From assembly GCA_020847735.1 (NCBI GenBank), contig JADLBL010000026.1, positions 1 through 64,000 on the forward strand: a stretch of DNA of 64,000 bases. The letters run 5' to 3'. Origin of the DNA: Candidatus Eisenbacteria bacterium. GTDB lineage: Bacteria; Eisenbacteria; RBG-16-71-46. Both the position numbers and the translations under genes were made by a program. The notes under the pieces are model-generated. The model was not told the DNA's origin, did not search any database, and saw nothing but the letters and a program-made list of their open reading frames with translations. Shown one piece after another: positions 50,326 through 59,186 of the stretch; the stretch's first letter is position 1, and every line of letters begins with the position of its first letter.

Positions 50326-50751
50326 TCAGGGCTCGATCCGCAACCGGCTCCGGTCGCTGCCGATGATCACGCTCACGTCGGCGAGGTCCGAGTCCCAGAC
50401 CTGTCGGATGAGCGGTGGCCCGCCGAGATAATGCGCCACTTCGCGCGCGGTGGAAAGGTCGCTCCGGCGGGCCACCACCAGGGAGGAGAAGTAGTCCGGG
50501 CGGTCGGCGTTCCGCACGTCCACGACCTGGTAGCCGCCTTCGCGCAGGAAGGACGCCACCCGCCCGCCGATGCCGGCCTCTCCGGAGCCGTTCAGGACCT
50601 GCACGCGAACGACTCGCGCGCTCTTCGAAAAGGGCCGGGCCGCGCGCAGGCCGCCGAAGCGCGTCCACGCCCACGAGCCGGCGAGCGCGAGCACGACCAG
50701 CGCGAGCGCCCAGACGAGCGGTCCGCCGGATCCGCCGCGCCTACGCGCCAC
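50326..50751 (-). CDS. LytR C-terminal-domain membrane protein
   Basis: A 141-residue protein with an N-terminal membrane helix (about 12-28) and one LytR_C domain (VVRVQVLNGSGEAGIGGRVASFLREGGYQVVDVRNADRPDY...), ending in VSVIIGSD. The domain alone, without the LCP catalytic part, is common in diderm lineages, where its function is not established. The GTG start overlaps the HIT gene by 11 bases. Confidence 0.85.
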   Translation of the reverse strand: MARRRGGSGGPLVWALALVVLALAGSWAWTRFGGLRAARPFSKSARVVRVQVLNGSGEAGIGGRVASFLREGGYQVVDVRNADRPDYFSSLVVARRSDLSTAREVAHYLGGPPLIRQVWDSDLADVSVIIGSDRSRLRIEP

Positions 50752-51295
50752 GGCGACGCGCCTTCGCCGACGGCTTCCGGCCGTCGGCCGCGACCGCGGC
50801 GCGCAGGCGCCGCCAGGTGTGGGCCAGCGACTCCGGCAGCACCTTGGTCCCGCCCACGACCGGCATGAAGTTCGTGTCGCCGTCCCAGCGCGGCACGAGG
50901 TGCAGGTGCAGGTGCCCGGGGAAGCCCGCGCCCGCGACGCGGCCGACGTTGAGGCCGTAGTTGACCCCGTGCGGCCGGTATTCGGCCGCCAGCACGCGTT
51001 CGGCGAGCGCCGCCAGCTCGAGCAGGTCCACGCGTTCGTCCGCGGACAGCTCGGTGAAGCGCGCCGCGTGCCGCTTCACGGCGACCATCAGGTGCGCGGG
51101 GTTGTACGGGTAGCGGTTGAGGAGCAGCAGCGCGTGGCGATTCCGCGCGACGACCAGGTCGCGCGCGTCGGCACGGCCCTTCGCGACCCGGCAGAACAGG
51201 CAGCCCGACGGCCGGTCGGCGCTGCGCAGGTAACCCATCCGCCACGGCGCCCACAGGCGGTCGAGCGCGGCCGTGTGGCTTCGCCGCGCCGGCAT
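50741..51295 (-). CDS. HIT-family hydrolase/AP4A phosphorylase-like
   Basis: A 184-residue histidine-triad protein. CLFC near residue 32 (with a later possible zinc partner), LLLNRYPYNPAHLMVAVKRH, and the catalytic triad GHLHLHLVPRW (H-x-H-x-H). Relatives split diadenosine tetraphosphate or other nucleotide conjugates. Its ATG overlaps the preceding stop by one base. Confidence 0.9.
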   Translation of the reverse strand: MPARRSHTAALDRLWAPWRMGYLRSADRPSGCLFCRVAKGRADARDLVVARNRHALLLLNRYPYNPAHLMVAVKRHAARFTELSADERVDLLELAALAERVLAAEYRPHGVNYGLNVGRVAGAGFPGHLHLHLVPRWDGDTNFMPVVGGTKVLPESLAHTWRRLRAAVAADGRKPSAKARRRGA

Positions 51296-52062
51296 CAGCG
51301 TCCCTCCCGCATCGCGAAGTACACGGCTTCGGCTTCGGCGAGTTGCGCCACGGTGTTGATCCCCAGCAGCTCGCGCGCGTCCGGCGCGCAGACGACGGCG
51401 GCCCGCTCGCCGCGGGCGCGTAGCAGCGCGACCGTGTCGGTCAGGTAGTACTCGCCCTGCGAGTTCTCGGCCGTCAGCCCGTTCAGCACGCCGGCGAGCG
51501 AGCCGTAGCGAAACGCGTAGATGCCCGAGTTGACCTCGTCCAGCGCGCGCTCGGCGGCGCTGGCGTCCTTTTCCTCGACGATGCGCTCGATGCCGGCGCC
51601 GTCGGGGGTTCGGACGATGCGTCCGTAGCCCGTGGGATCCGGCAGGCGCATGCTGAGCACGGTCACGGACGCTCCCGACTCCGCATGGCGCCCGAGCAAG
51701 GCGTGCAGCGTCTCCGCGGTGAGCAGCGGCGTGTCGCCGCACACGACGAGCAACGTACCGGTGAATCCGGCGAGCGCCGGCGCGGCCATCCGGCAGGCGT
51801 GCCCGGTGCCGCGCTGCTCGGCCTGCACCGCCCACTCGAGGTCCGCGCGGCCGGCGAACGCCGCGCGCACGGCTTCGCGCTGGTGTCCGATCACCACCAC
51901 CTTGCGCGCCACGCCCAGCTCGTCGAGCGTCGCGACGACGTGCGCCAGCAGCGGCCGGCCCGCCATCGGATGCAGCACCTTGGCGAGGTCGCTGTTCATG
52001 CGCTTGCCCATGCCGGCCGCCAGCACCAGCGCGACGGTTCCGGGGTGCGAGAAACGGCTCAT
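51295..52062 (-). CDS. GlmU-like N-terminal nucleotidyltransferase, acetyltransferase domain absent
   Basis: A 255-residue sugar-nucleotide pyrophosphorylase like the uridyltransferase half of GlmU: LVLAAGMGKRMNSDLAKVLHPMAGRPLLAHV, QAEQRGTGHA, CGDTPLLT, GYGRIVR, EVNSGIYAF and LTD. The left-handed beta-helix half (glucosamine-1-P acetyltransferase) is missing; the product stops right after the first domain. It likely makes UDP-GlcNAc from GlcNAc-1-P and UTP, with the acetylation done elsewhere. ATGA overlap with panC. Confidence 0.88.
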   Translation of the reverse strand: MSRFSHPGTVALVLAAGMGKRMNSDLAKVLHPMAGRPLLAHVVATLDELGVARKVVVIGHQREAVRAAFAGRADLEWAVQAEQRGTGHACRMAAPALAGFTGTLLVVCGDTPLLTAETLHALLGRHAESGASVTVLSMRLPDPTGYGRIVRTPDGAGIERIVEEKDASAAERALDEVNSGIYAFRYGSLAGVLNGLTAENSQGEYYLTDTVALLRARGERAAVVCAPDARELLGINTVAQLAEAEAVYFAMREGR

Positions 52063-52952
52063 CGGGGGCTCCATTCGAAGTTGTCGATCAAGCGTGTCCG
52101 GCCGATACGCGCCGCCACGGCCACCAGCACCCGGCCGTTCACCGTGCGGACCGGTTGCAGGGTGCCGGCGTCCACGACCGCGACGTAATCCTCGCGCACC
52201 AGCGGGTAACCGGACCATTCGAGTCGGATGGCCGCCGCCAGCCGTGCCGCCGAGCGTTCGCCGCGACCGAGAAGCACGCGCGCCGACGAAAGGCCCTGCG
52301 ACAGCGCCACCGCCTGCTGGCGTTCGCGCGCACCGAGGTAGGCGTTTCGTGACGAACGCGCCAGACCGTCGGGCTCGCGAATCGTCGGACCCCGCCGCAC
52401 GCGGGTCGGCACCAGCAGGTCGGCGATCATGCGTTCCAGCACGACCGCCTGCTGGGCGTCCTTCTGGCCGAGCCACAACTGCTCGGGCTGCACGGCGTGC
52501 AGCAGGCGCGCGACCACGGTGGTCACGCCGTCGAAATGTCCGGGGCGCGAGGCGCCCTCGAGCGTGGCCGTCAGCTCCCGCACCTGCACGCGCGTGCGGT
52601 CGCCGGGCGGGTACACGTCCTCGACGCGCGGTTCCCAGAGCAGGTCCACGCCGGCCGCGGCGAACCGGGCGCGATCGCGCCGCAGCGGCCGCGGGTAGCG
52701 CCGGTAGTCCTCGCCCGGCCCGAACTGGAGCGGGTTGACGAAGATGCTCGCCACGACGCGGTCCGCCGCCCGCCTTGCGAGCGCCACGAGCGAGAGGTGG
52801 CCCTCGTGGATGGCGCCCATGGTCGGCACGAACGCGACCGACTCGCCGCGCCGGCCGAACACCGCGCGCGCGGCGCGCAACTCGGCAACCGTGACGACCT
52901 GGCGCATCGCGGTGCGACGGCCCGCCGCCACGCGCCGGGAACGAGTCGCCAT
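52059..52952 (-). CDS. panC: Pantothenate synthetase
   Basis: Joins pantoate and beta-alanine with ATP. The 297-residue protein carries VPTMGAIHEGHLSL (the H-x-G-H class I motif), SIFVNPLQFGPGEDYRRYPR, HFDGVTTVVARLL, LWLGQKDAQQ and SSRNAYL. The first 16 residues are extra, and MRQVV at 52907 is an alternative start. It starts two bases after panB. Confidence 0.95.
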   Translation of the reverse strand: MATRSRRVAAGRRTAMRQVVTVAELRAARAVFGRRGESVAFVPTMGAIHEGHLSLVALARRAADRVVASIFVNPLQFGPGEDYRRYPRPLRRDRARFAAAGVDLLWEPRVEDVYPPGDRTRVQVRELTATLEGASRPGHFDGVTTVVARLLHAVQPEQLWLGQKDAQQAVVLERMIADLLVPTRVRRGPTIREPDGLARSSRNAYLGARERQQAVALSQGLSSARVLLGRGERSAARLAAAIRLEWSGYPLVREDYVAVVDAGTLQPVRTVNGRVLVAVAARIGRTRLIDNFEWSPR

Positions 52953-52954
52953 GC

Positions 52955-53791
52955 TCAGTAGGACTCCGCCTCGCCCGGAAAGCGGCGCGCCTTCACGTCG
53001 GCCACGTAGCGGCCGTAGGCGTCGCGGACGGCGTCGCCGATCTCGGCGTAGCGGCGCACGAACTTCGCCTGCCGCCCGAAGTAGAGGCCCAGCATGTCGT
53101 GCGTCACCAGCACCTGCCCGTCGCAGCCCACCCCGGCGCCGATGCCGATCGTCGGCACCTGCAGCGCGCGGGAGACCGACGTGCCGAGCTTGGCCGGAAT
53201 GCCCTCGAGGACGATCGCGAAGCAGCCGCTCGCCTCGAGTTGCTGCGCCTCGCGCACGAGCCGTTCCTGGTCGGCCTCGCCGCGCGCCTGCACCTTGTAA
53301 CCGCCGAAGGCCAGCACCGACTGCGGCGTGAGGCCGAGATGGCCCATCACCGGGATGCCCGCGTCGGTGATTCGCCGCACCGCCTCGGCGACGCGCTCGC
53401 CGCCCTCCAGCTTGATCGCGTCCGCGCCGCCCTCCTGCACGAGCCGGCCGGCGTTGATCACGGCCTGCTCGACCGAGGCCTGGTAGCTCATGAACGGCAT
53501 GTCGCCGACCACCAGGGCCGACGGCCGTGCCCGCGTCACCGCCTTCACGTGGTGGAGCATGTCGTCCATGGTCACCGGCAGCGTGCTCTCGTATCCCAGC
53601 ATCACCGTGCCCACGGAATCACCGACCAGCAGAATCTCGACGCCCGCCTCGTCGGCGAGCCGGGCGATCGGGTAGTCGTACGCCGTCACCACCGTCACCA
53701 CCTCGCCGCGACGCTTCATCTCGACGATCGCCGGTGCCGTGATCTTCGCCCGCCGCTTCGCGGCGGCGCCCGCGGTCGGTTCCCCGCTCAT
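52955..53791 (-). CDS. panB: 3-methyl-2-oxobutanoate hydroxymethyltransferase
   Basis: Makes ketopantoate, the step before PanE and PanC. The 278-residue barrel has VTAYDYPIARLADEAG, LVGDSVGTVMLGY, DMPFMSYQAS, KLEGG, MGHLGLTPQS and TIGIGAGVGCDGQVLV. ATGA-type overlap with the kinase gene that follows it. A panD gene is not in the window. Confidence 0.96.
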   Translation of the reverse strand: MSGEPTAGAAAKRRAKITAPAIVEMKRRGEVVTVVTAYDYPIARLADEAGVEILLVGDSVGTVMLGYESTLPVTMDDMLHHVKAVTRARPSALVVGDMPFMSYQASVEQAVINAGRLVQEGGADAIKLEGGERVAEAVRRITDAGIPVMGHLGLTPQSVLAFGGYKVQARGEADQERLVREAQQLEASGCFAIVLEGIPAKLGTSVSRALQVPTIGIGAGVGCDGQVLVTHDMLGLYFGRQAKFVRRYAEIGDAVRDAYGRYVADVKARRFPGEAESY

Positions 53792-54438
53792 GACGTCCGT
53801 CCCTTCTCGATCGGCCGGTAGTAGAGCGTCCCCTGCCGGTGCGACAGGATGCGCTTCACCAGGTCCTCGTAGTCGTCCGGCTGGTTCACGAAATCGATGG
53901 CGTTGGTGTCCACGACCAGCAGCGGCGTCTCCGCGTAGTGGAAGAAATAGTGGGTGTACGCGTCGTTCAACTGACCGATGTATTCGCGCTGCATCTCGCG
54001 CTCGAACGGCCGGTCGCGCTTGCGGATCCGTTCCATGAGCGTGTCGGTCGTCGCCTGCAGGTAGACGACGATGTCCGGCTTGACCACGTCCATCTCGAGC
54101 CAGCCCACGAGGCGTTCGTACAGCTGCATCTCGCGTCCGGCCAGATTCAGGCTGGCGAAGATGCGGTCCTTCTGGAACAGGTAGTCCGAAACGAGCTTCT
54201 CGCTGAACAGGTCCGTCTGTCGCAGATCGCGCTGCTGCTGATACCGGCTGAACAGGAAGTGCATCTGCGTCTGGAACGCATAACGCAGCCGATCGCGGTA
54301 GAAGTCCTTGAGGAACGGGTTCTCCTCGACCTCCTCGAGCACCAGTTTCGCCTGCAACCGTTCGGTCAGCATGCGCGCGAGGCTGGTCTTGCCCGCGCCG
54401 ATGACGCCTTCGATGACAAGATAACGATTCTCGCTCAC
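53788..54438 (-). CDS. Deoxynucleoside kinase
   Basis: A 216-residue kinase of the dNK/dGK/dAK family. P-loop IEGVIGAGKTS, LVLEEVEENPFL (catalytic acidic pocket), the DLFSEKLVSDYLFQKDRIFA segment with the ERS-like position, and the lid RKRDRPFEREM. It salvages deoxynucleosides; base specificity cannot be told. GTG start, 28 nt after folK. Its position between folate and pantothenate genes recurs in other diderms. Confidence 0.9.
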   Translation of the reverse strand: MSENRYLVIEGVIGAGKTSLARMLTERLQAKLVLEEVEENPFLKDFYRDRLRYAFQTQMHFLFSRYQQQRDLRQTDLFSEKLVSDYLFQKDRIFASLNLAGREMQLYERLVGWLEMDVVKPDIVVYLQATTDTLMERIRKRDRPFEREMQREYIGQLNDAYTHYFFHYAETPLLVVDTNAIDFVNQPDDYEDLVKRILSHRQGTLYYRPIEKGRTS

Positions 54439-54466
54439 GCGCGCCCCACGAGTCCCGAAGCTGGAA

Positions 54467-54961
54467 TCATTTCCAGTGGAGCGTTCCCCGCTTGACGAGC
54501 GGTCGGGCCCCCAGCCGGTTCAGGTGCGCCGCCAGGGTCTCGCCCGTTCCCGGGTGGACGAGGCGCGGTTCGAGCTCGATGAGCGGCACGAGCACGAACG
54601 AGCGACGAAGGATCTCCGGGTGCGGCACCCGCAGGTCCGGCTCCTCGAGGATCTCCTCGCCGTAGAGCAGCAGGTCGAGGTCGATCGTGCGCGGCCCCCA
54701 GTGCTGGGTGCGCACACGGCCGAGGCGCTTCTCGACCAGCATCAGGTTCCAGAGCAGCTGGCGTGCGGTCAGCTCGGTGTCCACCAGCGCCGCCGCGTTG
54801 AGGAAGTTGGGCTGGTCCACGTCGCCCGCCGGTTCGGTGTCGTAGAGCGACGAGACGCGGATCAGGTCGGTCTCGGGCAGGTCGGCGATCGCCTCGAGCG
54901 CCGCGCGAATGGCGCCCTCGCGGTCGCCGAGGTTCGAGCCCAGGCCGAGGAACGCCCTCAT
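54467..54961 (-). CDS. folK: HPPK, 6-hydroxymethyldihydropterin pyrophosphokinase
   Basis: Second pterin step of folate synthesis. The 164-residue protein has FLGLGSNLGDREG, the acceptor loop SSLYDTEP, NFLNAAALVDT, the signature GPRTIDLDLLLYG and the C-terminal HPEILRRSFVLVPL. It overlaps folB by four bases. Confidence 0.96.
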   Translation of the reverse strand: MRAFLGLGSNLGDREGAIRAALEAIADLPETDLIRVSSLYDTEPAGDVDQPNFLNAAALVDTELTARQLLWNLMLVEKRLGRVRTQHWGPRTIDLDLLLYGEEILEEPDLRVPHPEILRRSFVLVPLIELEPRLVHPGTGETLAAHLNRLGARPLVKRGTLHWK

Positions 54962-55317
54962 CGCGCCTTCTCCCGCGTCACCTCGATCACCGCCCGCCCG
55001 CCCGTCGTCCAGCCGAGGTTCTGCTTCGAGATCCGTACGGTGGCGCTGCGGATCGGAAACTTCTCGAGGATCGAGTCCGCCGTGGTGCGGGCCAGCGTTT
55101 CGAGCAGGTGGAAGCTCCTGCCCTCGACGACTTCGCGGACCTGCTGGTACAGCAGGTCGTAGTCAATGGTGTCCGAAAGGCGGTCGCTCGTCTCCGAGGC
55201 GGCGCTGAGCGGTTCGAGGACGAGGTCCACCTCGAGACGCTGCCCCGCCTCCTTTTCGTAGGGGCGGGCGCCGTGGTGCCCGAACACCGACAGCCCTTCG
55301 AGCCGGATGGTCGCCAA
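54958..55317 (-). CDS. folB: Dihydroneopterin aldolase
   Basis: Splits dihydroneopterin to the substrate of FolK. The 119-residue protein has IRLEGLSVFGHHGARPYEKEAGQRLEVDL and TIDYDLLYQQV, plus FHLLETLA and a late VRISKQN. The TTG at 55317 is chosen because GGAGG lies seven bases upstream and no ATG fits; longer frames upstream read into non-coding text. It is the first gene of the run to tatA. Confidence 0.93.
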   Translation of the reverse strand: MATIRLEGLSVFGHHGARPYEKEAGQRLEVDLVLEPLSAASETSDRLSDTIDYDLLYQQVREVVEGRSFHLLETLARTTADSILEKFPIRSATVRISKQNLGWTTGGRAVIEVTREKAR

Positions 55318-55377
55318 GACCTTGCCTCCGAAAAGGATGAGCGCCGCGGACCTCCGCCGTGCGCGATTCGCGCGGCG

Positions 55378-55407
55378 AGGATAGGAGCGCGCTCGGAGCA
55401 GGGTCAA
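55378..55407 (-). promoter_or_regulatory. Putative promoter of the folB-tatA run
   Basis: Minus strand TTGACC (55402-55407), 18-nt spacer, TATCCT (55378-55383), giving a leader of about 55 nt that contains the folB ribosome binding site. An 8-bp palindrome GCCGCGGC-GAG-GCCGCGGC (55410-55428) sits just upstream and may end the dap operon. Confidence 0.6.
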
Positions 55408-55505
55408 GGGCCGCGGCGAGGCCGCGGCGCTTCCCGGCGACTCGGGCACGCGGCCGGGCGCGCCTGGACGCGCGCGTGGTCGTGATCCCGCCGTCGCCCG
55501 CGGCC

Positions 55506-55901
55506 TCAGTGCGCCCGGATGCGCCGCCCGGAGGGATGCCGACGCCCCTGCCTCCACTGGAACGCGACCATGTCCACAGTCCCCCGCGCGGTGAAGCGAA
55601 CCCCCTCGTGTTCGAGCCGGATCCGCTGGGTCATCGCCGCGTGCGGGTCGAGCTTGATCAGCGACAGCCTGCCCCCCGCCGCAAGCACGCGGTGCCAGGG
55701 CAGTCCGTCGCGGTCCCTCGAGGCGTGCAGCGCGTAGCCGACCAGCCGCGCCGAGCCGTGCATGCCGGCCAGATCCGCCACCTGCCCGTAGGTCGCCACC
55801 TGGCCTCGCGGGATGCGCCGGACGACGCGATAGATGCGTGCGTAGGAAGTGCCCGGAGCCCCGTCCCGGCGCGTCTCACCCGTCCGTTCGCGGCGCGGCA
55901 T
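55506..55901 (-). CDS. Alkyltransferase-like (ATL) protein, MGMT relative
   Basis: A 131-residue protein with the O6-methylguanine-DNA methyltransferase fold: YRVVRRIPRGQVATYGQVADLAG, the arginine-finger region GSARLVGYAL and the active-site motif. The motif reads PWHRVL, tryptophan replacing the acceptor cysteine of PCHRV, the hallmark of ATL proteins that bind O6-alkylguanine and hand it to nucleotide excision repair (uvrA is in this window). It follows dapD by four bases. Confidence 0.92.
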   Translation of the reverse strand: MPRRERTGETRRDGAPGTSYARIYRVVRRIPRGQVATYGQVADLAGMHGSARLVGYALHASRDRDGLPWHRVLAAGGRLSLIKLDPHAAMTQRIRLEHEGVRFTARGTVDMVAFQWRQGRRHPSGRRIRAH

Positions 55902-55905
55902 GACG

Positions 55906-56775
55906 TCAGACCGGAACGCCGAACTCTCGCAGCGCTTCGTTCAGGCTCGTCTTGCGGTCCGTTCCCTCGTGGCGGGTGCCGATCACCAGCGCGCACGGGG
56001 TGCCGTAGGCGCCGGCCGGAAACTGCCGCGGACGGCTTCCCGGAATCACCACCGCGCGCTCCGGCACGACGCCGCGCAGTTCCACCGGCTCGCCGCCACG
56101 CACGTCCACGATCGGGGTCGAGGCGGTCAGCACGACGCCGGCGCCGAGCACCGCGCCGGCCCGCACGCGCACGCCCTCGACGACGATCGCCCGCGAGCCG
56201 ATGAATGCGTCGTCCTCGATCACCACCGGCGCCGCCTGCGGAGGCTCGAGCACGCCGCCGAGGCCGACGCCGCCGGAGAGGTGTACGCGAGCGCCCACCT
56301 GCGCGCACGAGCCGACGGTGGCCCACGTGTCCACCATCGTGCCCTCGCCCACGCGGGCGCCGATGTTGACGTAACCCGGCATGAGGATGACGCCGCGCTC
56401 GAGGAAGCTTCCGTAACGGGCGACTCCCGGCGGCACCACCCGCACGCCGGCGCCCTCCAGGTTCCGCTTGATGGGCAGCTTGTCGAAGAACTCGAGGTCG
56501 CCCGCATGCAGCGGCTCGGAGACGCGCAGGCGGAAGTAAAGGAGGATCGCCTGCTTGATCCAGGCGTGCGTCGTCCACTCGTCGCCGGGCGCGACCGGTG
56601 GCGAGGCGACGCGAACGTCGCCGGCGTCCAGCGCCGCGATCGTGCCTTCGACCGCGCCGCGCAACTCGGCCGAGTCGAGCGTCAGTTCTCCGGCCCAGCC
56701 GCGCGCGACGGTGTCCTGCCAGCGGTCGAGCGGGACTCCGGAGACCCCGCCCGTCGCCTTCGCGGCACCGCTCAC
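55906..56775 (-). CDS. dapD: Tetrahydrodipicolinate N-succinyltransferase
   Basis: Third-stage enzyme of the succinylase route to diaminopimelate. The 289-residue protein has an alpha-helical N-terminal domain, KQAILLYFR, then left-handed beta-helix hexapeptide repeats (MPGYVNIGARVGEGTMVDTWATVGSCAQVG, LSGGVGLGGVLEP) and ends KTSLNEALREFGV as DapD does. The GTG start overlaps the dapC stop by four bases. Confidence 0.94.
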   Translation of the reverse strand: MSGAAKATGGVSGVPLDRWQDTVARGWAGELTLDSAELRGAVEGTIAALDAGDVRVASPPVAPGDEWTTHAWIKQAILLYFRLRVSEPLHAGDLEFFDKLPIKRNLEGAGVRVVPPGVARYGSFLERGVILMPGYVNIGARVGEGTMVDTWATVGSCAQVGARVHLSGGVGLGGVLEPPQAAPVVIEDDAFIGSRAIVVEGVRVRAGAVLGAGVVLTASTPIVDVRGGEPVELRGVVPERAVVIPGSRPRQFPAGAYGTPCALVIGTRHEGTDRKTSLNEALREFGVPV

Positions 56776-57953
56776 GGCAGCGCCCGCATGCGCTCGATCG
56801 CCTCGTGGCACCGGGCGAGCGTCGGGACCAGCGCCCAGCGCACGAAACCCTCCCCGCCCGCGCCGAGATAGGAACCCGGTGTGACGACGATGCCGCGCGC
56901 GAGCAACGATTCGCAAAAGGCCTCGTCGTCGCCCCCCGGCACGCGCATCCACAGGTAGAAGGTGGCCTCGCTCGCTTCCGTCCGCCAGCCGCGGCGCGCG
57001 AACTCGGAGACGAACAGCTCGCGCTTGGCCGCGTACTTCGCGCGCTGCTCGCCGGTGTGCGCGTCGTCGTTCCACGCCGCGATCGCCGCGTCCTGGATGA
57101 AGTCGGGGGTGGCCGCGCCGACGTTGGGGCGGAACCGGCGCAGCGCGTCCATCGCCCGCGGATCGCCGGCGAGGAAGCCGGAGCGATAGCCGGTCATCGC
57201 GCTGCGCTTGCTGAGCGTGTACAGGGCGAGGACGTTCTCGAATCCATGCTCGAGCAGCGTGGGCGGCGGGCCGGCTTCGAAGTAGAGGTCCCCGTAGGCC
57301 TCGTCGCTCGCCACCCAGAAGCCGTGCCGGCGCGCGAGTGTGACGATCGCCGCGCCCTCTTCGCGCGTGAGCACGGAGCCGGTCGGGTTGTGCGGCGAGT
57401 TGAGCCACAGCAGGGCCGTGCGCCGCCAGACCTCGGCGGGTACGTTCGCGGGATTGAACCTCCAGCCGTCCTGCGAGCGCAGCGGCGTGAAGTGCACCTC
57501 CGCCCCCGCGAACCGCGCGCCCGCTTCGTAGACCGGATACGCCGGCGTCGGGATCACCACGGTGCGCTTCGCGGCGGCGGGGTCCACGAACGCGAACGCA
57601 AGATTGAAGACCGCCTCCTTGAGCCCGTTCGCCGGCAGCACGTGGACTTCCGGGTCCGCGCTCACGCCGTAGCGCCGCGCGAGCCACCGGGCGCAGGCGG
57701 CGCGCAGATCCGGCCGTCCGGTCGTCGCCGGATAGCTGGAGACGGCCGGCACGTGCGCGATCATCGCCTCGCGGATGAACGACGGCGTCTCCTCGCGAGG
57801 GTCGCCCATGCCGAAGTTGATGGTCGTCAGATTCGCCGGCTGAAGCTCGCGGCGCCGGCGTTCGAGCTTCACGAACGGGTACTCCCCGCCACCGGTCAGC
57901 AGCGGGTGCAGCGGGGCGGGGGTGGCGGCGGTCCTCGCGGGCGCGGCGCTCAT
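56772..57953 (-). CDS. dapC: Succinyldiaminopimelate aminotransferase
   Basis: A 393-residue fold-type I PLP aminotransferase. NFGMGDPREETP at the N-terminus, PTPAYPVYEAG, WLNSPHNPTG, DEAYGDL and the Schiff-base lysine in TLSKRSAMTGYRSGF match the DapC/DapL-like subgroup; the position between dapD and dapE settles the role as DapC. GGGAGG precedes the ATG by six bases. Confidence 0.9.
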   Translation of the reverse strand: MSAAPARTAATPAPLHPLLTGGGEYPFVKLERRRRELQPANLTTINFGMGDPREETPSFIREAMIAHVPAVSSYPATTGRPDLRAACARWLARRYGVSADPEVHVLPANGLKEAVFNLAFAFVDPAAAKRTVVIPTPAYPVYEAGARFAGAEVHFTPLRSQDGWRFNPANVPAEVWRRTALLWLNSPHNPTGSVLTREEGAAIVTLARRHGFWVASDEAYGDLYFEAGPPPTLLEHGFENVLALYTLSKRSAMTGYRSGFLAGDPRAMDALRRFRPNVGAATPDFIQDAAIAAWNDDAHTGEQRAKYAAKRELFVSEFARRGWRTEASEATFYLWMRVPGGDDEAFCESLLARGIVVTPGSYLGAGGEGFVRWALVPTLARCHEAIERMRALP

Positions 57954-59018
57954 CTAGTCCTCCCGGGCCAGGAACCGGGCGAGCGTGTCGAACGCCACGC
58001 CGAGGTTCGCGATGGGGCAATGCTCGTCGGCACGGTGGCAGAGCTCCGCCAGGCCGGGGCCGTAGTTGAAGGCGGGAATGCCCGCGGCGGAAAAGCGTGC
58101 GACGTCGGTCCAGCCCTGCTTGCCCGCGACCTTCGCGCCGGCGCGGCGCACGAACTCGCTCACGACCGGCTGGTCGAGCGCGACGCGGCCGGGCGCCGCC
58201 GCATCCACGACCTCGAAACCGAAGGTCTCGGGTACGAGCCGGCGAAGGGCCGCGGTCGCCTGCTCGATCGTCGTGTCGGGCGTGAAGCGGTGGTTCAGGT
58301 TCACGACCATCTCGTCGGGAACCACGTTGCGCGCGCGGCCCGCCCGCACGGTCGTCACCTGCAGCGTCCGGCGGTACTCGAGGCCCTGGATCTCGACCGG
58401 GGTCACCGGGTAGCGCACGATTTCGGACAGCCACGCCGCGCCCTCACCCACCGCGTTGCGGCCGAGCCAGGGTCGCGCCGAATGCGCCGAGACGCCCGGC
58501 ACGCGCACCTCGACGTTCAGGATGCCGTTGCATCCCATTTCGACGTTGAGGTCGGTCGGCTCGAGGACGATCGCGGCCGCCGCGTCCTTCAGCCACGGGT
58601 TCTCGGGCAGCATCCGGCCGAGCCCGTTGCCCGTCGCCGGGCCTTCCTCGGCGTCGTAGAAGACGCACGCGAGATCGAAGCGCAGCGCCTCCGGGTCGAG
58701 CGACTCGACCAGCGCCTGCATCACCGCGACGCCCGCCTTCATGTCGCTCGTTCCGAGCCCGTACAGCCGGTCCCCCTCCCTCCGCGAGCGTTCGTTGCCC
58801 TGCGGCGGCACGGTGTCGAGGTGGCCGACCAGCGTGACGAGCGGCCGGCCGCGCGCCGGCGCGCGCCACAGAACGCCGTTGCCCGAGCGCGTGACCTCGC
58901 CGGTGCCGCGCTCGCGCAGGCGGTTTTCGACGAACGCCGCGATCGCGGCCTCGTTTCCGGTGACGCTCGGGATGTCCACGAGCGCGGCGAGCTTCTCGGC
59001 GATTGCATCGGCGGTCAT
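57954..59018 (-). CDS. dapE: Succinyldiaminopimelate desuccinylase
   Basis: A 354-residue M20 zinc hydrolase removing succinate to give LL-diaminopimelate. Metal residues lie in VGHLDTVP, GTSDMKAG, DAEEGPATGNG and the C-terminal EHCPIANLG; the dimerisation domain has EVRVPGVSAHSARP. The ATG at 59018 gives a normal length. TACCTT at 59070-59075 may be its -10 box. It abuts dapC without a gap. Confidence 0.93.
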   Translation of the reverse strand: MTADAIAEKLAALVDIPSVTGNEAAIAAFVENRLRERGTGEVTRSGNGVLWRAPARGRPLVTLVGHLDTVPPQGNERSRREGDRLYGLGTSDMKAGVAVMQALVESLDPEALRFDLACVFYDAEEGPATGNGLGRMLPENPWLKDAAAAIVLEPTDLNVEMGCNGILNVEVRVPGVSAHSARPWLGRNAVGEGAAWLSEIVRYPVTPVEIQGLEYRRTLQVTTVRAGRARNVVPDEMVVNLNHRFTPDTTIEQATAALRRLVPETFGFEVVDAAAPGRVALDQPVVSEFVRRAGAKVAGKQGWTDVARFSAAGIPAFNYGPGLAELCHRADEHCPIANLGVAFDTLARFLARED

Positions 59019-59186
59019 CACGGGCGGCACGCGGGCAACTCCTCGTCGGGAAGGGAAAGGATCGCGGGCAAGGTAGCACCGCCCGCGCGGCGCGCGCGAG
59101 CGCGGCCGCCCGGGGCGTTTCGCCCACGTCAAGTGAGGGGCGAAACGCTTGCGCGCCGTGCGGCCGCTCGGCCACACTTGCGGGCC

